From contig CAJTOL010000021.1 in the NCBI GenBank assembly GCA_910577645.1, forward strand, positions 1-54,373: DNA of 54,373 nucleotides, given 5' to 3'. The notes under the pieces were generated by a model that saw only the letters and a program-made list of their open reading frames with translations, was not told the origin of the DNA and did no database searches. This document shows positions 1 through 7,150 of this stretch, piece after piece (the first letter of the stretch is position 1; each line of letters starts with the position of its first letter). The translations under genes were made by a program, and so were the position numbers. The stretch comes from an uncultured Lachnospiraceae bacterium (GTDB lineage: Bacteria; Bacillota; Clostridia; Lachnospirales; Lachnospiraceae).

Positions 1-2
1 TC

Positions 3-245
3 CATTTTCTGAAATGCGAAGAAGGAGGTCTTAAAGTTATGTGTGAGATGAGTGAGAAATGGATAGAAGAAGGAAGAGCAGAAGGAAGAGCAGAAGGAAG
101 AGCAGAAGGAGAAGAGAGGAAGGCGAAAGAAGTCGTATTTAGCCTTGCAGACAGAGGAATGAGTGCAGAGAATATCGCAGATATTGTGAAAATGAATATA
201 GCGATTGTGGAGCAGTGGCTTGAAGGCAGGGCAGCAGCAAGGTAA
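3..245 (+). CDS. Rpn / PD-(D/E)XK nuclease family transposase, C-terminal end (partial)
   Basis: Only the 3' end of the gene is in the window. The frame is open from the first base (HFLKCEEGGLKV...) and ends at TAA 243-245. The tail has the hallmark of this family: a Lys/Glu-rich helix, a run of (E)EGRAEGRAEGRAEG repeats, then a small helical domain (SLADRGMSAENIADIVKM) that looks like a helix-turn-helix. In the family, the missing N-terminal part is a PD-(D/E)XK nuclease linked to recA-independent recombination and to phage defence. An ATG at 39 sits 10 bases after a GGAGG (24-28), so the last 68 residues could also be made alone. Which product is used cannot be told here. Confidence 0.7.
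   Translation, partial: HFLKCEEGGLKVMCEMSEKWIEEGRAEGRAEGRAEGEERKAKEVVFSLADRGMSAENIADIVKMNIAIVEQWLEGRAAAR
69..111 (+). repeat. 12-bp in-frame tandem repeat inside the Rpn tail
   Basis: The unit GAAGGAAGAGCA is repeated three times exactly (69-80, 81-92, 93-104), with a partial fourth copy. It encodes the EGRA repeats. Because the unit is a multiple of three, copy-number change would lengthen or shorten the linker without breaking the frame. Confidence 0.9.
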
Positions 246-320
246 AAGAAAAGGGGTTCAGGATATCCCTTTTAAAAAATGAGAAATGTTGAGTCAAATA
301 GAAAATTTGTAACAGAAAAG

Positions 321-386
321 GAATGGTGCAAAATAAAATCAGACAGCGGTGATAGAGAGACTGTCCCATTTTATTTTGCACCATTC
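321..386. repeat. 66-bp palindrome (copy A of a recurring element; probable bidirectional terminator)
   Basis: A perfect 19-bp inverted repeat (321-339 with 368-386) carries the core GCAAAATAAAA / TTTTATTTTGC. Inside it, after a 2-nt symmetric internal loop, is a second stem GACAG/CTGTC (342-346 with 361-365) and a 14-nt loop. It lies between the convergent rpn fragment and upp, where an A-tract/T-tract hairpin would terminate transcription from both sides. The same architecture recurs at 25530-25584, and a degraded relative is at 51992-52054. It could be a terminator, a miniature mobile element, or both. Confidence 0.75.
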
Positions 387-411
387 CCTTATACTATGGC
401 TCATTATAAAT

Positions 412-1041
412 TTATTTTGTCCCGAAAATCCGATCTCCCGCATCTCCTAATCCGGGACAGATATATGCATTTTCATTGAGGCATCGATCCAGATGGCCTA
501 CATAAATCTGAATATCCGGGTGGGCTTTGTGAAGGCGTTCCAGACCTTCCGGTGCCGCAATAATAGACATAAATTTGATTTTTCTTCCACCATGGTCTTT
601 AATAAAGTCCACAGCCGAAACTGCAGAACCGCCGGTGGCCAGCATGGGGTCCGTTACAATTATAGTACGCTCATCAATAGGATCCGGCAGCTTACAGTAA
701 TATTCGTGGGGCTCATGAGTCACCTCATCCCGGTATAGTCCGATATGTCCCACTTTGGCAGTGGGAGTCAGGGCCAGAATCCCGTTTACCATACCAAGAC
801 CAGCCCGAAGAATGGGAACCACTGCCAGCTTGCGTCCGGAAATCATGGGAGTCATACAAGTTTCCAGAGGTGTTTCAATCTCTACATCCTTTAGAGGAAG
901 ATCCCGCAGGGCCTCATAACCCATAAGCATGGCAATTTCTTCAATAAGCTTGCGGAATTCGTTAGTACCGGTATTTTTATCTCTCAACCGGGAAATCTTG
1001 TGTTGAATCAGCGGATGGTCAAACATCACTACATTTTCCAT
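412..1041 (-). CDS. upp: Uracil phosphoribosyltransferase
   Basis: Makes UMP from uracil and PRPP (pyrimidine salvage, cytoplasm). The PRPP-binding motif VTDPMLATGGSA is at residues 129-140, and the start MENVVMFDHPLIQHK and end PGLGDAGDRIFGTK are typical of the family. I chose the ATG at 1041, giving the usual 209 residues, because GGAG lies about 6 bases before it. An upstream in-frame ATG at 1053 would add four residues. The gene lies 41 bp behind the DUF4163 gene on the same strand and is probably co-transcribed with it. Its 3' end faces the 321-386 palindrome, which should terminate the transcript. Confidence 0.95.
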   Translation of the reverse strand: MENVVMFDHPLIQHKISRLRDKNTGTNEFRKLIEEIAMLMGYEALRDLPLKDVEIETPLETCMTPMISGRKLAVVPILRAGLGMVNGILALTPTAKVGHIGLYRDEVTHEPHEYYCKLPDPIDERTIIVTDPMLATGGSAVSAVDFIKDHGGRKIKFMSIIAAPEGLERLHKAHPDIQIYVGHLDRCLNENAYICPGLGDAGDRIFGTK

Positions 1042-1082
1042 ATCAATCTCCATTTCTTTCTGAAGTTATTACCTTCCTTTTC

Positions 1083-1913
1083 CTATTTAGTGGAAGGATC
1101 AAAGCGTACGGTTACATAATCGCCCAGGGCATGGGGGACCGGGAAGGTAAAGAAAATGCTTCCCTGCTTTTCATAGCTGAAAGACGGAGGCCATTCCACG
1201 CCGGTCTGAAGGGGGAAGTCTGCCCGGTTAAAGATATCGGTAAATTCCTCAATGGTCAGAGTCTCACGGTAGTCAAGAGCCGCGGCAGTCTGCTCATCGG
1301 TTAAACCGGAGAATGTCACATCAGAGCTTAGCACATATCCGGCCATGGTATAGGAATCGGTAAAATCATTTAAGCCCAGATTGGAGCCATCCCTCAGATC
1401 CATAGTGTTGGTGTAAAAAACATTGGTAGAATAGGCGGCGCCTTCCGGGGTAAAAAGGCCGGTATAAAGGGCTGTCAGGCTGCGGCGGTCAATGGAAATC
1501 ACCTGACATTTTACGGAAAATGCATCCTTCGTTTCATCAGCTCCGTATCCGGCTGCGGCAGAAATGGCATTGGAGCGGAGGGTACTGTTGATAGAGGTTT
1601 GAAGCGATTCATCGCTTAATCCTTCTACCTGAGGATATTCGATAGAAACTTTACCGGAGGTATAGATTTCAATGGAAGCGGAAACCTCTGCTGCAGCCTC
1701 TCCGGTCTGGGAAGACGATTCCGGCGCTGTGGTTTCCGGAGGAACCGTGGTCTCCGGCGGGACAGTCTCCTCCTCAGAGGGGGCTGGGGTAGTGTAGGTG
1801 GAAGATAAATCAATCTTCTCCGGCGGCGCGGAAGTCATAAGGGCAGTACCGGCTCCTGCAATAACAGCCACCACTGCGGCGGCAGAAATGCCAAGAATTA
1901 CTTTTTTATCCAT
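1083..1913 (-). CDS. Membrane-anchored DUF4163/DUF3298-type protein
   Basis: A 276-residue protein with a short basic start, one hydrophobic segment (about 5-27) and then a Pro/Thr/Glu/Ser-rich linker (about 30-75), so the remainder should lie outside the membrane. The rest resembles the DUF4163-DUF3298 module seen in RsiV anti-sigma factors and PdaC-like deacetylases: GKVSIEYPQVEGL followed by a region with LNDF and YRETLTIEEF. There is no catalytic deacetylase domain and no lipobox, so its job is unknown; ligand binding at the cell surface is possible. A clear AAGGAG precedes the ATG. It is the first gene of a likely two-gene unit with upp. Confidence 0.65.
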   Translation of the reverse strand: MDKKVILGISAAAVVAVIAGAGTALMTSAPPEKIDLSSTYTTPAPSEEETVPPETTVPPETTAPESSSQTGEAAAEVSASIEIYTSGKVSIEYPQVEGLSDESLQTSINSTLRSNAISAAAGYGADETKDAFSVKCQVISIDRRSLTALYTGLFTPEGAAYSTNVFYTNTMDLRDGSNLGLNDFTDSYTMAGYVLSSDVTFSGLTDEQTAAALDYRETLTIEEFTDIFNRADFPLQTGVEWPPSFSYEKQGSIFFTFPVPHALGDYVTVRFDPSTK

Positions 1914-1990
1914 AATTACTCCTTTTCATTGGTAGTGGTCAAATATCTATTCTCGCCCGGAACTATAAGACCTGGACAAGTGTTCCTAAT

Positions 1991-1999
1991 ATTATATCA
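1991..1999 (-). promoter_or_regulatory. Candidate extended -10 promoter for DUF4163-upp
   Basis: Read leftward, the sequence TGATATAAT gives a perfect TATAAT with the TGn extension, about 80 bases before the ATG at 1913. I see no good -35, which is acceptable for an extended -10 site. Confidence 0.4.
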
Positions 2000-2092
2000 T
2001 AAATGATTCTGGTATGGGAGATGAAATCATTAAGATTTTATAAAAATGCCGGAAAAGGGTTGCTGTTTTAGGGAAATACCATTTATGATATA
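1993..2092. repeat. 13-bp perfect inverted repeat with a 74-bp spacer
   Basis: TATATCATAAATG (1993-2005) is exactly complementary to CATTTATGATATA (2080-2092). The right arm ends 10 bases before the truncated restriction-enzyme frame. It could be a pair of binding sites or the scar of the event that removed the enzyme's N-terminus. Confidence 0.6.
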
Positions 2093-2101
2093 GAGTATAA
2101 C

Positions 2102-2614
2102 TTGCATATCAAAGTAGGAATCTGCTCTTTGGGATATCAGGGCTCTTTTCTGGATCACTATGAGCCGGTTATTATCTGTCCCTTTCGTTTTTTAGAAAGG
2201 AGTGTTTTCCAGTCTATTCACGATAAGTTTTTTCCTCAATGGCAGCACTATGTATGGGTAAAAGAAGTGAATATGGGAGTCAGCGGGAATGTAGACTATG
2301 TGGCTGTTAAAACAGATAAAGAGGGAAAAAATCCGTCCGACTTTTTTTGTGTAGAGTTTCAAGCGAATGGAACAACGGGATCCCCTTATTCTTATGTCAA
2401 AGATCTTTTAAAGTATGGACACTATAAAAATGCTTATACATATGGGTTAAACTGGGCAAATGAATTTATGAAAACCATGATGCAGCAGGTCTATAAAAAG
2501 GGCCAGGTTATAGAAACATGGAATAAAAAAATAGTTTTTGTGATTCAGGATGTTGCATTGGAATATTTAGAAAATGCAGTAAAAAAAGGCCGGGAGGATG
2601 GAGCAATTAAATGA
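2102..2614 (+). pseudogene. NotI-like restriction endonuclease, truncated
   Basis: The 170 residues resemble the middle of the NotI-type endonuclease family. They keep GICS and VIICPFRF (two of the Cys positions of the family's metal site), then SGNVDYVAV...FFCVEFQANG, which looks like the D...ExQ nuclease core. Family members are normally roughly twice as long. The N-terminal part with the first cysteines is missing: the frame is closed upstream by a stop at 2069-2071, only a TTG (2102) is available as start, and no ribosome-binding site is visible. The C-terminus is also short. The stop overlaps the methyltransferase start (ATGA), the layout of a restriction-modification pair. Probably inactive; the family call is from memory of the motif pattern. 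Confidence 0.5.
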
Positions 2615-3687
2615 TTGAAAATGTATTAAATGGTAATTCTGTATATTGTTTTGAAATAGGCGACAGCGCAAATGTCCTAAAGCGTATTCCTGATAATAGT
2701 ATAGACTGTATTATTACATCACCGCCATATTGGCAGCAAAGAATATATGAGGATTATAATGGAGAATTATCAAATGTCATCGGAATGGAAGCTTCCCCGG
2801 ATGAATATGTTGAAAATCTTATGGTGGTGATACGGGAAGTAAAAAGAGTGTTAAAACCATCCGGAGCATTTTGGCTCAATATTGGCGATAAATTTTGGAA
2901 GAAATGTTTGATGGGGATGCCGTGGCGCGTTGCTTTAGCAATGGAAAAAGAAGGTTGGCTCCTTAGAAGTGATATTGTGTGGGATCAAATGAAAGGAACA
3001 CAGAGCTGTAAAGATCGCTTTCGGGATATCTACGAACATGTATTTCAATTTGTAAAAAGCAGTAAATACTACTTTGATGCAGATGCAGTAAGAATCGTTC
3101 CGGAAAAGGGCGCTTATGAGAAAAATGGAGAAATCATTTCTGCTACAGGAGTGACTGGCAAAAAATATCTTTCCCAAATTCAATGTTCAGAAGTTTTATC
3201 GGATGAAGAAAAGCAAAATGCGCTTTCCGCATTAAATGAAACTCTTGATGAGATGAAGCGGGGGGAGGTTGTTGATTTTCGAATGACTATAAGAGGGGAG
3301 CAAAGAGTCTATCACAGCGAAAGCAAGAAAATCAGCGGACGAGCAAAAGAACTTAGTGAAAAAGGTTTTTTTATTGTGAAAATGCGGAAAAAGGGGTTTT
3401 TGCCTTCAAATATCTGGAGAATTGTTCCAGAAGATATCTGGAGAAAAGATGCCCATTGCGCTGTCTTTCCGGAAGAATTATTGCGAGTTCCAATTTTATC
3501 TACATGCCCTGTAGGCGGGATCGTGCTGGATCCATTTTCAGGAACAGGAAGTACTGTAGATGCTGCCGTCCGGCTGGGCAGAAAAGGGATTGGGATCGAT
3601 TTGAGTAACCAATACACGGAAGTTGCAAAAAGACGTTTATGTGAGACTACAAAGAATTTTAACGATTTCAGTTTTTATGGACGGTGA
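2611..3687 (+). CDS. Site-specific DNA methyltransferase (N4-cytosine / N6-adenine type, beta class)
   Basis: A 358-residue amino-methyltransferase. The catalytic motif IV TSPPYW is at residues 36-41 and the SAM-binding motif I DPFSGTG is at 307-313, followed by RKGIGIDLSNQY. This circular order (catalytic first, SAM last) defines the beta class. SPPY rather than DPPY favours N4-cytosine methylation but does not prove it. The middle (about 150-270) is the variable target-recognition part. It overlaps the decayed NotI-like enzyme by 4 bases, so it probably protected that enzyme's site and now acts as an orphan methyltransferase. The reading frame is intact. Confidence 0.8.
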   Translation: MIENVLNGNSVYCFEIGDSANVLKRIPDNSIDCIITSPPYWQQRIYEDYNGELSNVIGMEASPDEYVENLMVVIREVKRVLKPSGAFWLNIGDKFWKKCLMGMPWRVALAMEKEGWLLRSDIVWDQMKGTQSCKDRFRDIYEHVFQFVKSSKYYFDADAVRIVPEKGAYEKNGEIISATGVTGKKYLSQIQCSEVLSDEEKQNALSALNETLDEMKRGEVVDFRMTIRGEQRVYHSESKKISGRAKELSEKGFFIVKMRKKGFLPSNIWRIVPEDIWRKDAHCAVFPEELLRVPILSTCPVGGIVLDPFSGTGSTVDAAVRLGRKGIGIDLSNQYTEVAKRRLCETTKNFNDFSFYGR

Positions 3688-3691
3688 GTAG

Positions 3692-4643
3692 GTGCAATTA
3701 AGAGATATCGTATATGTATTGGCGGTTGCAGATGAGGGGAATTTTTCAAAAGCCGCCCTGAAGGTTCATGTAAGCCAGCCAGCTTTAAGCCAGTTGATTC
3801 AGCGTTTGGAGGATGAGCTGGGGGTTAAGCTGTTTATCAGGAAAAGTAATCGCGTAATCCTGACCAACGCTGGGAAGATTTTTTATGAAGATGGAAAGGA
3901 GATATTAAAGCGCAGCGACAAGCTGATTGAAAAGATGCGCGATTTCCGATCATTAAAAGAAGGTGAGCTGACCATTGCGATTGCTCCTTTTTATCAAAGA
4001 TATTACCTTCTGGAAATTCTGGAGAAGTTTCAGCAAAAGCATTGTGGGATTAAGATCAAGCTGGTGGATGCCTTTTCCCAGGATTCGGAGTTGCTGCTTC
4101 TTCAGGGAAAGGTTGATCTTGCGTTTGTTATACTGCCCTACGATAATAAGGGAATCAAATATGAGGCGCTCATCTAAGGAAGGAATTTATCTGGCTGTAC
4201 CAAAGAAGTTTGAAATCAACAGGTTGTTGCCAGCTCCCAATGAGAGGGCCTCGACTGGTGATGACCTGCAGATACTCTTTGAACAGTCCTTTATCATGTA
4301 TCAAAGAGGGCGCAGGATGTATAAAACATCTATAGAGCTGTGCAATTGTGCGGGTTTTTCACCGAGAATTGCCTTTGAGACGAATTCCTGTGAAGGTTTA
4401 AATGCCATGGTTGCCAGAGGGATGGGAATAGGCTTTACCCCTGAGGCTATAGACAGAACCGGCGCTTTGCGGGAACAGATAAATTATTATCCAATCGCAG
4501 AAGAGACAGCGTTCAGAACTCTTACAATCGGTTACCTGGAAAAAAATATAACGAGGGAGGCCAGGGAGTTTATTCGTTTGTTGTTGCCAGCAATGGAGAA
4601 GGGCACACTTGTACAGGAAGGAGAGGATTTGCAATGTACCTGA
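3692..4643 (+). pseudogene. LysR-family transcriptional regulator, frameshifted
   Basis: The N-terminal helix-turn-helix is complete (about residues 1-60, NFSKAALKVHVSQPALSQLIQRLE), followed by the start of the substrate-binding domain. The frame stops at 4177 just after KYEALI. The expected continuation KEGIYLAVPKKFEINRLLP runs in the next frame from 4176 and ends at 4643. Removing a single T at 4175 joins the two into one normal-length regulator (about 315 residues). The start is a GTG at 3692, four bases after the methyltransferase stop, with a weak ribosome-binding site. The break is inside the sensor domain, so the product would bind DNA but not sense its ligand. Confidence 0.75.
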
Positions 4644-5081
4644 AGCGGAAAGCCTATGACGAGCTGACAGCCCTTAACCGCATTGATCAATATGAGAAAA
4701 TGAGCCTCTGTGGAGGCAGTAATGCAGAAATCTATCGGGAGCGGCAGGCTTTATATAACGATTACTGTATGATTGGCGGTTATCCGGGGGTTGTTCTGAA
4801 ATATTTGGAAAATACGCCTTTGCAGGAATGTCAGGCAGAGCTGCTTAAAATCATCCGTCTTTTCACCAATGAAAGCATGAGGTACTTTGAAGACATATTG
4901 GATGCTGCTGTTTACGAAAATCTGTTCTCTGGTGTTGCACGCATTTTGGCTAAAGAGAAGAAAGGCTTCTATAAAGAAAAAAGCGGATTATGTTCTGTAC
5001 GCAAAAGGCAATACCTGCGGCGGAACAGCGGATAATACAATCACCATTCCGATTTACGGAATTTCAAAGTTTAAATTTTAA
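4634..5081 (+). pseudogene. Remnant of a DUF4143-type AAA ATPase
   Basis: The first 110 or so residues resemble the region after the ATPase core in DUF4143 proteins (LYNDYCMIGGYPGVVLKYLE, then LLKIIRLFTNESMRYFEDI). The Walker motifs that should come before this are absent. Near 4960 the sense continues in another frame, ending in GNTCGGTADNTITIPIYGI and a stop at 5079-5081, which looks like the C-terminal end of the same kind of protein. So this is a gene with a missing front, an internal deletion and a frameshift. The family call is moderate. Confidence 0.5.
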
Positions 5082-5084
5082 AAG

Positions 5085-5127
5085 AAAGCTGCTTGTGACT
5101 GTTTCGGTCAATAAGCAGCTTTTTTAT
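5085..5127 (+). terminator. Rho-independent terminator
   Basis: Stem AAAGCTGCTT (5085-5094) with AAGCAGCTTT (5113-5122), an 18-nt loop and a T run. It ends the decayed ATPase unit. Confidence 0.85.
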
Positions 5128-5162
5128 AAGATTATGTTATAACCGTGATTGTATGTAAATAT

Positions 5163-5240
5163 TTCACTTTCCAAGCTCCCTGTGCTAAGATATAAATAGT
5201 TAAAATAGATAAAAGGAATTGCGTAAATAAAGGTATACCT
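5163..5240 (+). promoter_or_regulatory. Candidate promoter and GGTATACC operator before the truncated tctC
   Basis: An extended -10 (TGCTAAGAT, 5183-5191) with a poor -35 (TTCACT, 5163-5168) is the only promoter candidate. Downstream, at 5231-5240, is the perfect palindrome AGGTATACCT, the same core as the operators at 11.5 kb and 13.2 kb. It lies about 50 bases before the start codon. The operator is more convincing than the promoter. Confidence 0.45.
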
Positions 5241-5291
5241 ATGAAAATCAACCAATTCACAAAAAAATAAGAAGAAAGAGAGGAAAATTTC

Positions 5292-5942
5292 ATGAGAAAA
5301 CGCAATTTTAAGGCTGTGGCAGTATTAACGGCGGCAGCTATGGCATTGGCAGGCTGCGGCAGCTCCCAAAATAGTCCAGCGACAGCAGCAAAGACAGAAG
5401 AGGAGGCTCCTTCAAAGGCTGAAGGGAAGGATTCAGAGACACCGGCACCAGCGACGGATTTTCCAACCAAGGCAATTGATATTGTGGTTCCCTTCCAGCC
5501 AGGCGGAAACGTTGACTTATCCTGCCGTATCATTGCAGAAGAGCTTTCCAAGGAATTGGGACAGCCTGTAAATGTACTGAATAAAGAGGGTGGCGGCGCA
5601 ATTGTTGGACAGACCTATGCCTTGCAGCAGAAAGCAGACGGATATACCATACTGGCCCTGACTTCTTCTTTTGTAACCAATATTTTAGGCGGAACTACTA
5701 CCTACGATATGGATTCTGCAACACCGATTGCGGAATATTGCTTTGATCCGGAGATCATTGTAGTATCTGGCGAATCTGATATTGAGACTTTGGCTCAGCT
5801 TATTGAGAAGGGAAAGGACACCCCATTGCTGAACTCCACGCCAGGATTTTCCACTTCCCATCATATTGCGAGTCTGATCTTTACGCGGGATATAGGCACT
5901 CAGTTTGAGTATATGCATACCGCCGCCGGGGCGTCGCAATAG
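5292..5942 (+). pseudogene. TctC-type solute-binding lipoprotein, 3'-truncated
   Basis: The first 216 residues of a TTT-transporter binding protein. It has a signal peptide with lipobox LAGC (lipidated Cys22), an acidic linker, then FPTKAIDIVVPFQPGGNVDL and ADGYTILALTSS as in TctC proteins. It stops at FEYMHTAAGASQ, where the complete homologue at 14478-15533 continues (FEYLHNDSSAVQMQQLMGG) for about 130 more residues. The stop is 13 bases from the 3' end of the malic enzyme gene, so a deletion joined the two. It carries its own GGTATACC operator. Probably a relic of a second TTT cassette; without the second lobe it should not bind ligand. Confidence 0.75.
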
Positions 5943-5957
5943 AAAGGTTTGAACGTT

Positions 5958-7127
5958 TTAAACTCTTGCAATCCCTTCCTCAACAGCTACATCAGCCACG
6001 GCCTTTGCCACTACATCGGCCACGGCTTTATTTAAAGGAGAGGGGATAATGTTTTCTGATGTCAGTTCTTCATCGGGAATCATACTGGCAATGGCGTAGG
6101 AAGCACGCTGTTTCATAGATTCTGTGATCTCCTTTGCCCTTACGGAGAGGGCTCCTTTAAAGATACCCGGGAATACGAGCACATTGTTGATCTGGTTCGG
6201 GAAATCAGAACGTCCTGTCCCTACAACGGCAGCTCCGCCTGCAAGGGCTTCGTCAGGCATGATTTCAGGAGTTGGGTTGGCCATGGCAAATACGATGCCA
6301 TTGTTCATGGTTCCCACCATTTCCTTTGTTACCAGGCCAGGACGGGACACGCCTATAAAGGCGTCAGCGCCTTTCAGGGCATCTGCCAGCTTTCCGTGCT
6401 GGTGATTAAGGTTGCTGATATGGGAGATTTCTTCCTGGCCGGGGTTAAGGCCCTCATCGCCTTCACAGATAATCCCGTTAATATCACACAGAATCACATT
6501 GCCAAAGCCCATGTTAATCAGATGCTTGCCAATGGCGATACCGGCTGCTCCGGCTCCGTTGATGACGATGCGGAGTTTGCCAATCTCTTTCTTTGTGACC
6601 TTTACCGCGTTAAGGAGGGCCGCGGCAACTACAATGGCAGTGCCATGCTGATCGTCGTGGAATACGGGAATATCGCAGATTTCCTTTAAACGGCGTTCAA
6701 TCTCAAAGCATCTGGGAGCCGCGATGTCTTCCAGATTAATTCCGCCAAAGCTTTTGGAGATCAGATAGATGGTCTGGACGATGGTATCCGTATCTTTGGA
6801 ATCAATACATAGAGGAAAAGCGTCAACGCCTGCAAATTCTTTAAACAGGGCGCATTTTCCTTCCATAACAGGCATACCGGCGGCGGGGCCGATATCGCCC
6901 AGGCCCAAAACAGCGGTTCCGTCGGTGATGACAGCTACCAGATTGGAGCGGCGTGTCAGCTTAAAAGACTGCTCATAATCCTTTGAGATAACGCGGCAAG
7001 GCTCGGCGACGCCGGGAGTGTAGGCCAGGGAAAGATCTTCCCTTGTCTCGATCTTTTTTCGGGAAATCACCTCGATTTTTCCGCCTAATTCATAGTGCAT
7101 ATCCAGTGAAGCTTTATTGATATCCAT
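5958..7127 (-). CDS. NAD(P)-dependent malic enzyme (oxaloacetate-decarboxylating)
   Basis: Oxidatively decarboxylates malate to pyruvate and CO2 with NAD(P). At 389 residues it is the short bacterial form. It has the malate-site motif SLAYTPGVAEPC (33-44), the catalytic and metal region ITDGTAVLGLGDIGP (67-81), FHDDQHGTA (156-164) and the Rossmann motif VINGAGAAGIAIG (188-200). It is the last gene of the leftward operon, 23 bp behind fumC, and supplies the exit reaction from the C4 acids to pyruvate. The truncated tctC converges on it; no strong terminator is visible between them. Confidence 0.93.
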   Translation of the reverse strand: MDINKASLDMHYELGGKIEVISRKKIETREDLSLAYTPGVAEPCRVISKDYEQSFKLTRRSNLVAVITDGTAVLGLGDIGPAAGMPVMEGKCALFKEFAGVDAFPLCIDSKDTDTIVQTIYLISKSFGGINLEDIAAPRCFEIERRLKEICDIPVFHDDQHGTAIVVAAALLNAVKVTKKEIGKLRIVINGAGAAGIAIGKHLINMGFGNVILCDINGIICEGDEGLNPGQEEISHISNLNHQHGKLADALKGADAFIGVSRPGLVTKEMVGTMNNGIVFAMANPTPEIMPDEALAGGAAVVGTGRSDFPNQINNVLVFPGIFKGALSVRAKEITESMKQRASYAIASMIPDEELTSENIIPSPLNKAVADVVAKAVADVAVEEGIARV

Positions 7128-7150
7128 GATTTTATTCTCCTTTTTGCTAT

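Noticed and set aside
69..111. CRISPR-like repeats
   Set aside because: Units are 12 bp, contiguous, without spacers, and encode protein repeats.
3975..4175. Separate gene starting at 3975 for the LysR C-terminal half
   Set aside because: The first part of that frame has no LysR similarity; only the part after 4175 does, so it is the frameshifted continuation.
4172..4180. Programmed +1 frameshift in the LysR gene (ATC TAA)
   Set aside because: There is no stimulatory Shine-Dalgarno-like site or structure, and LysR regulators are not known to use one; it lies in a zone of decay.
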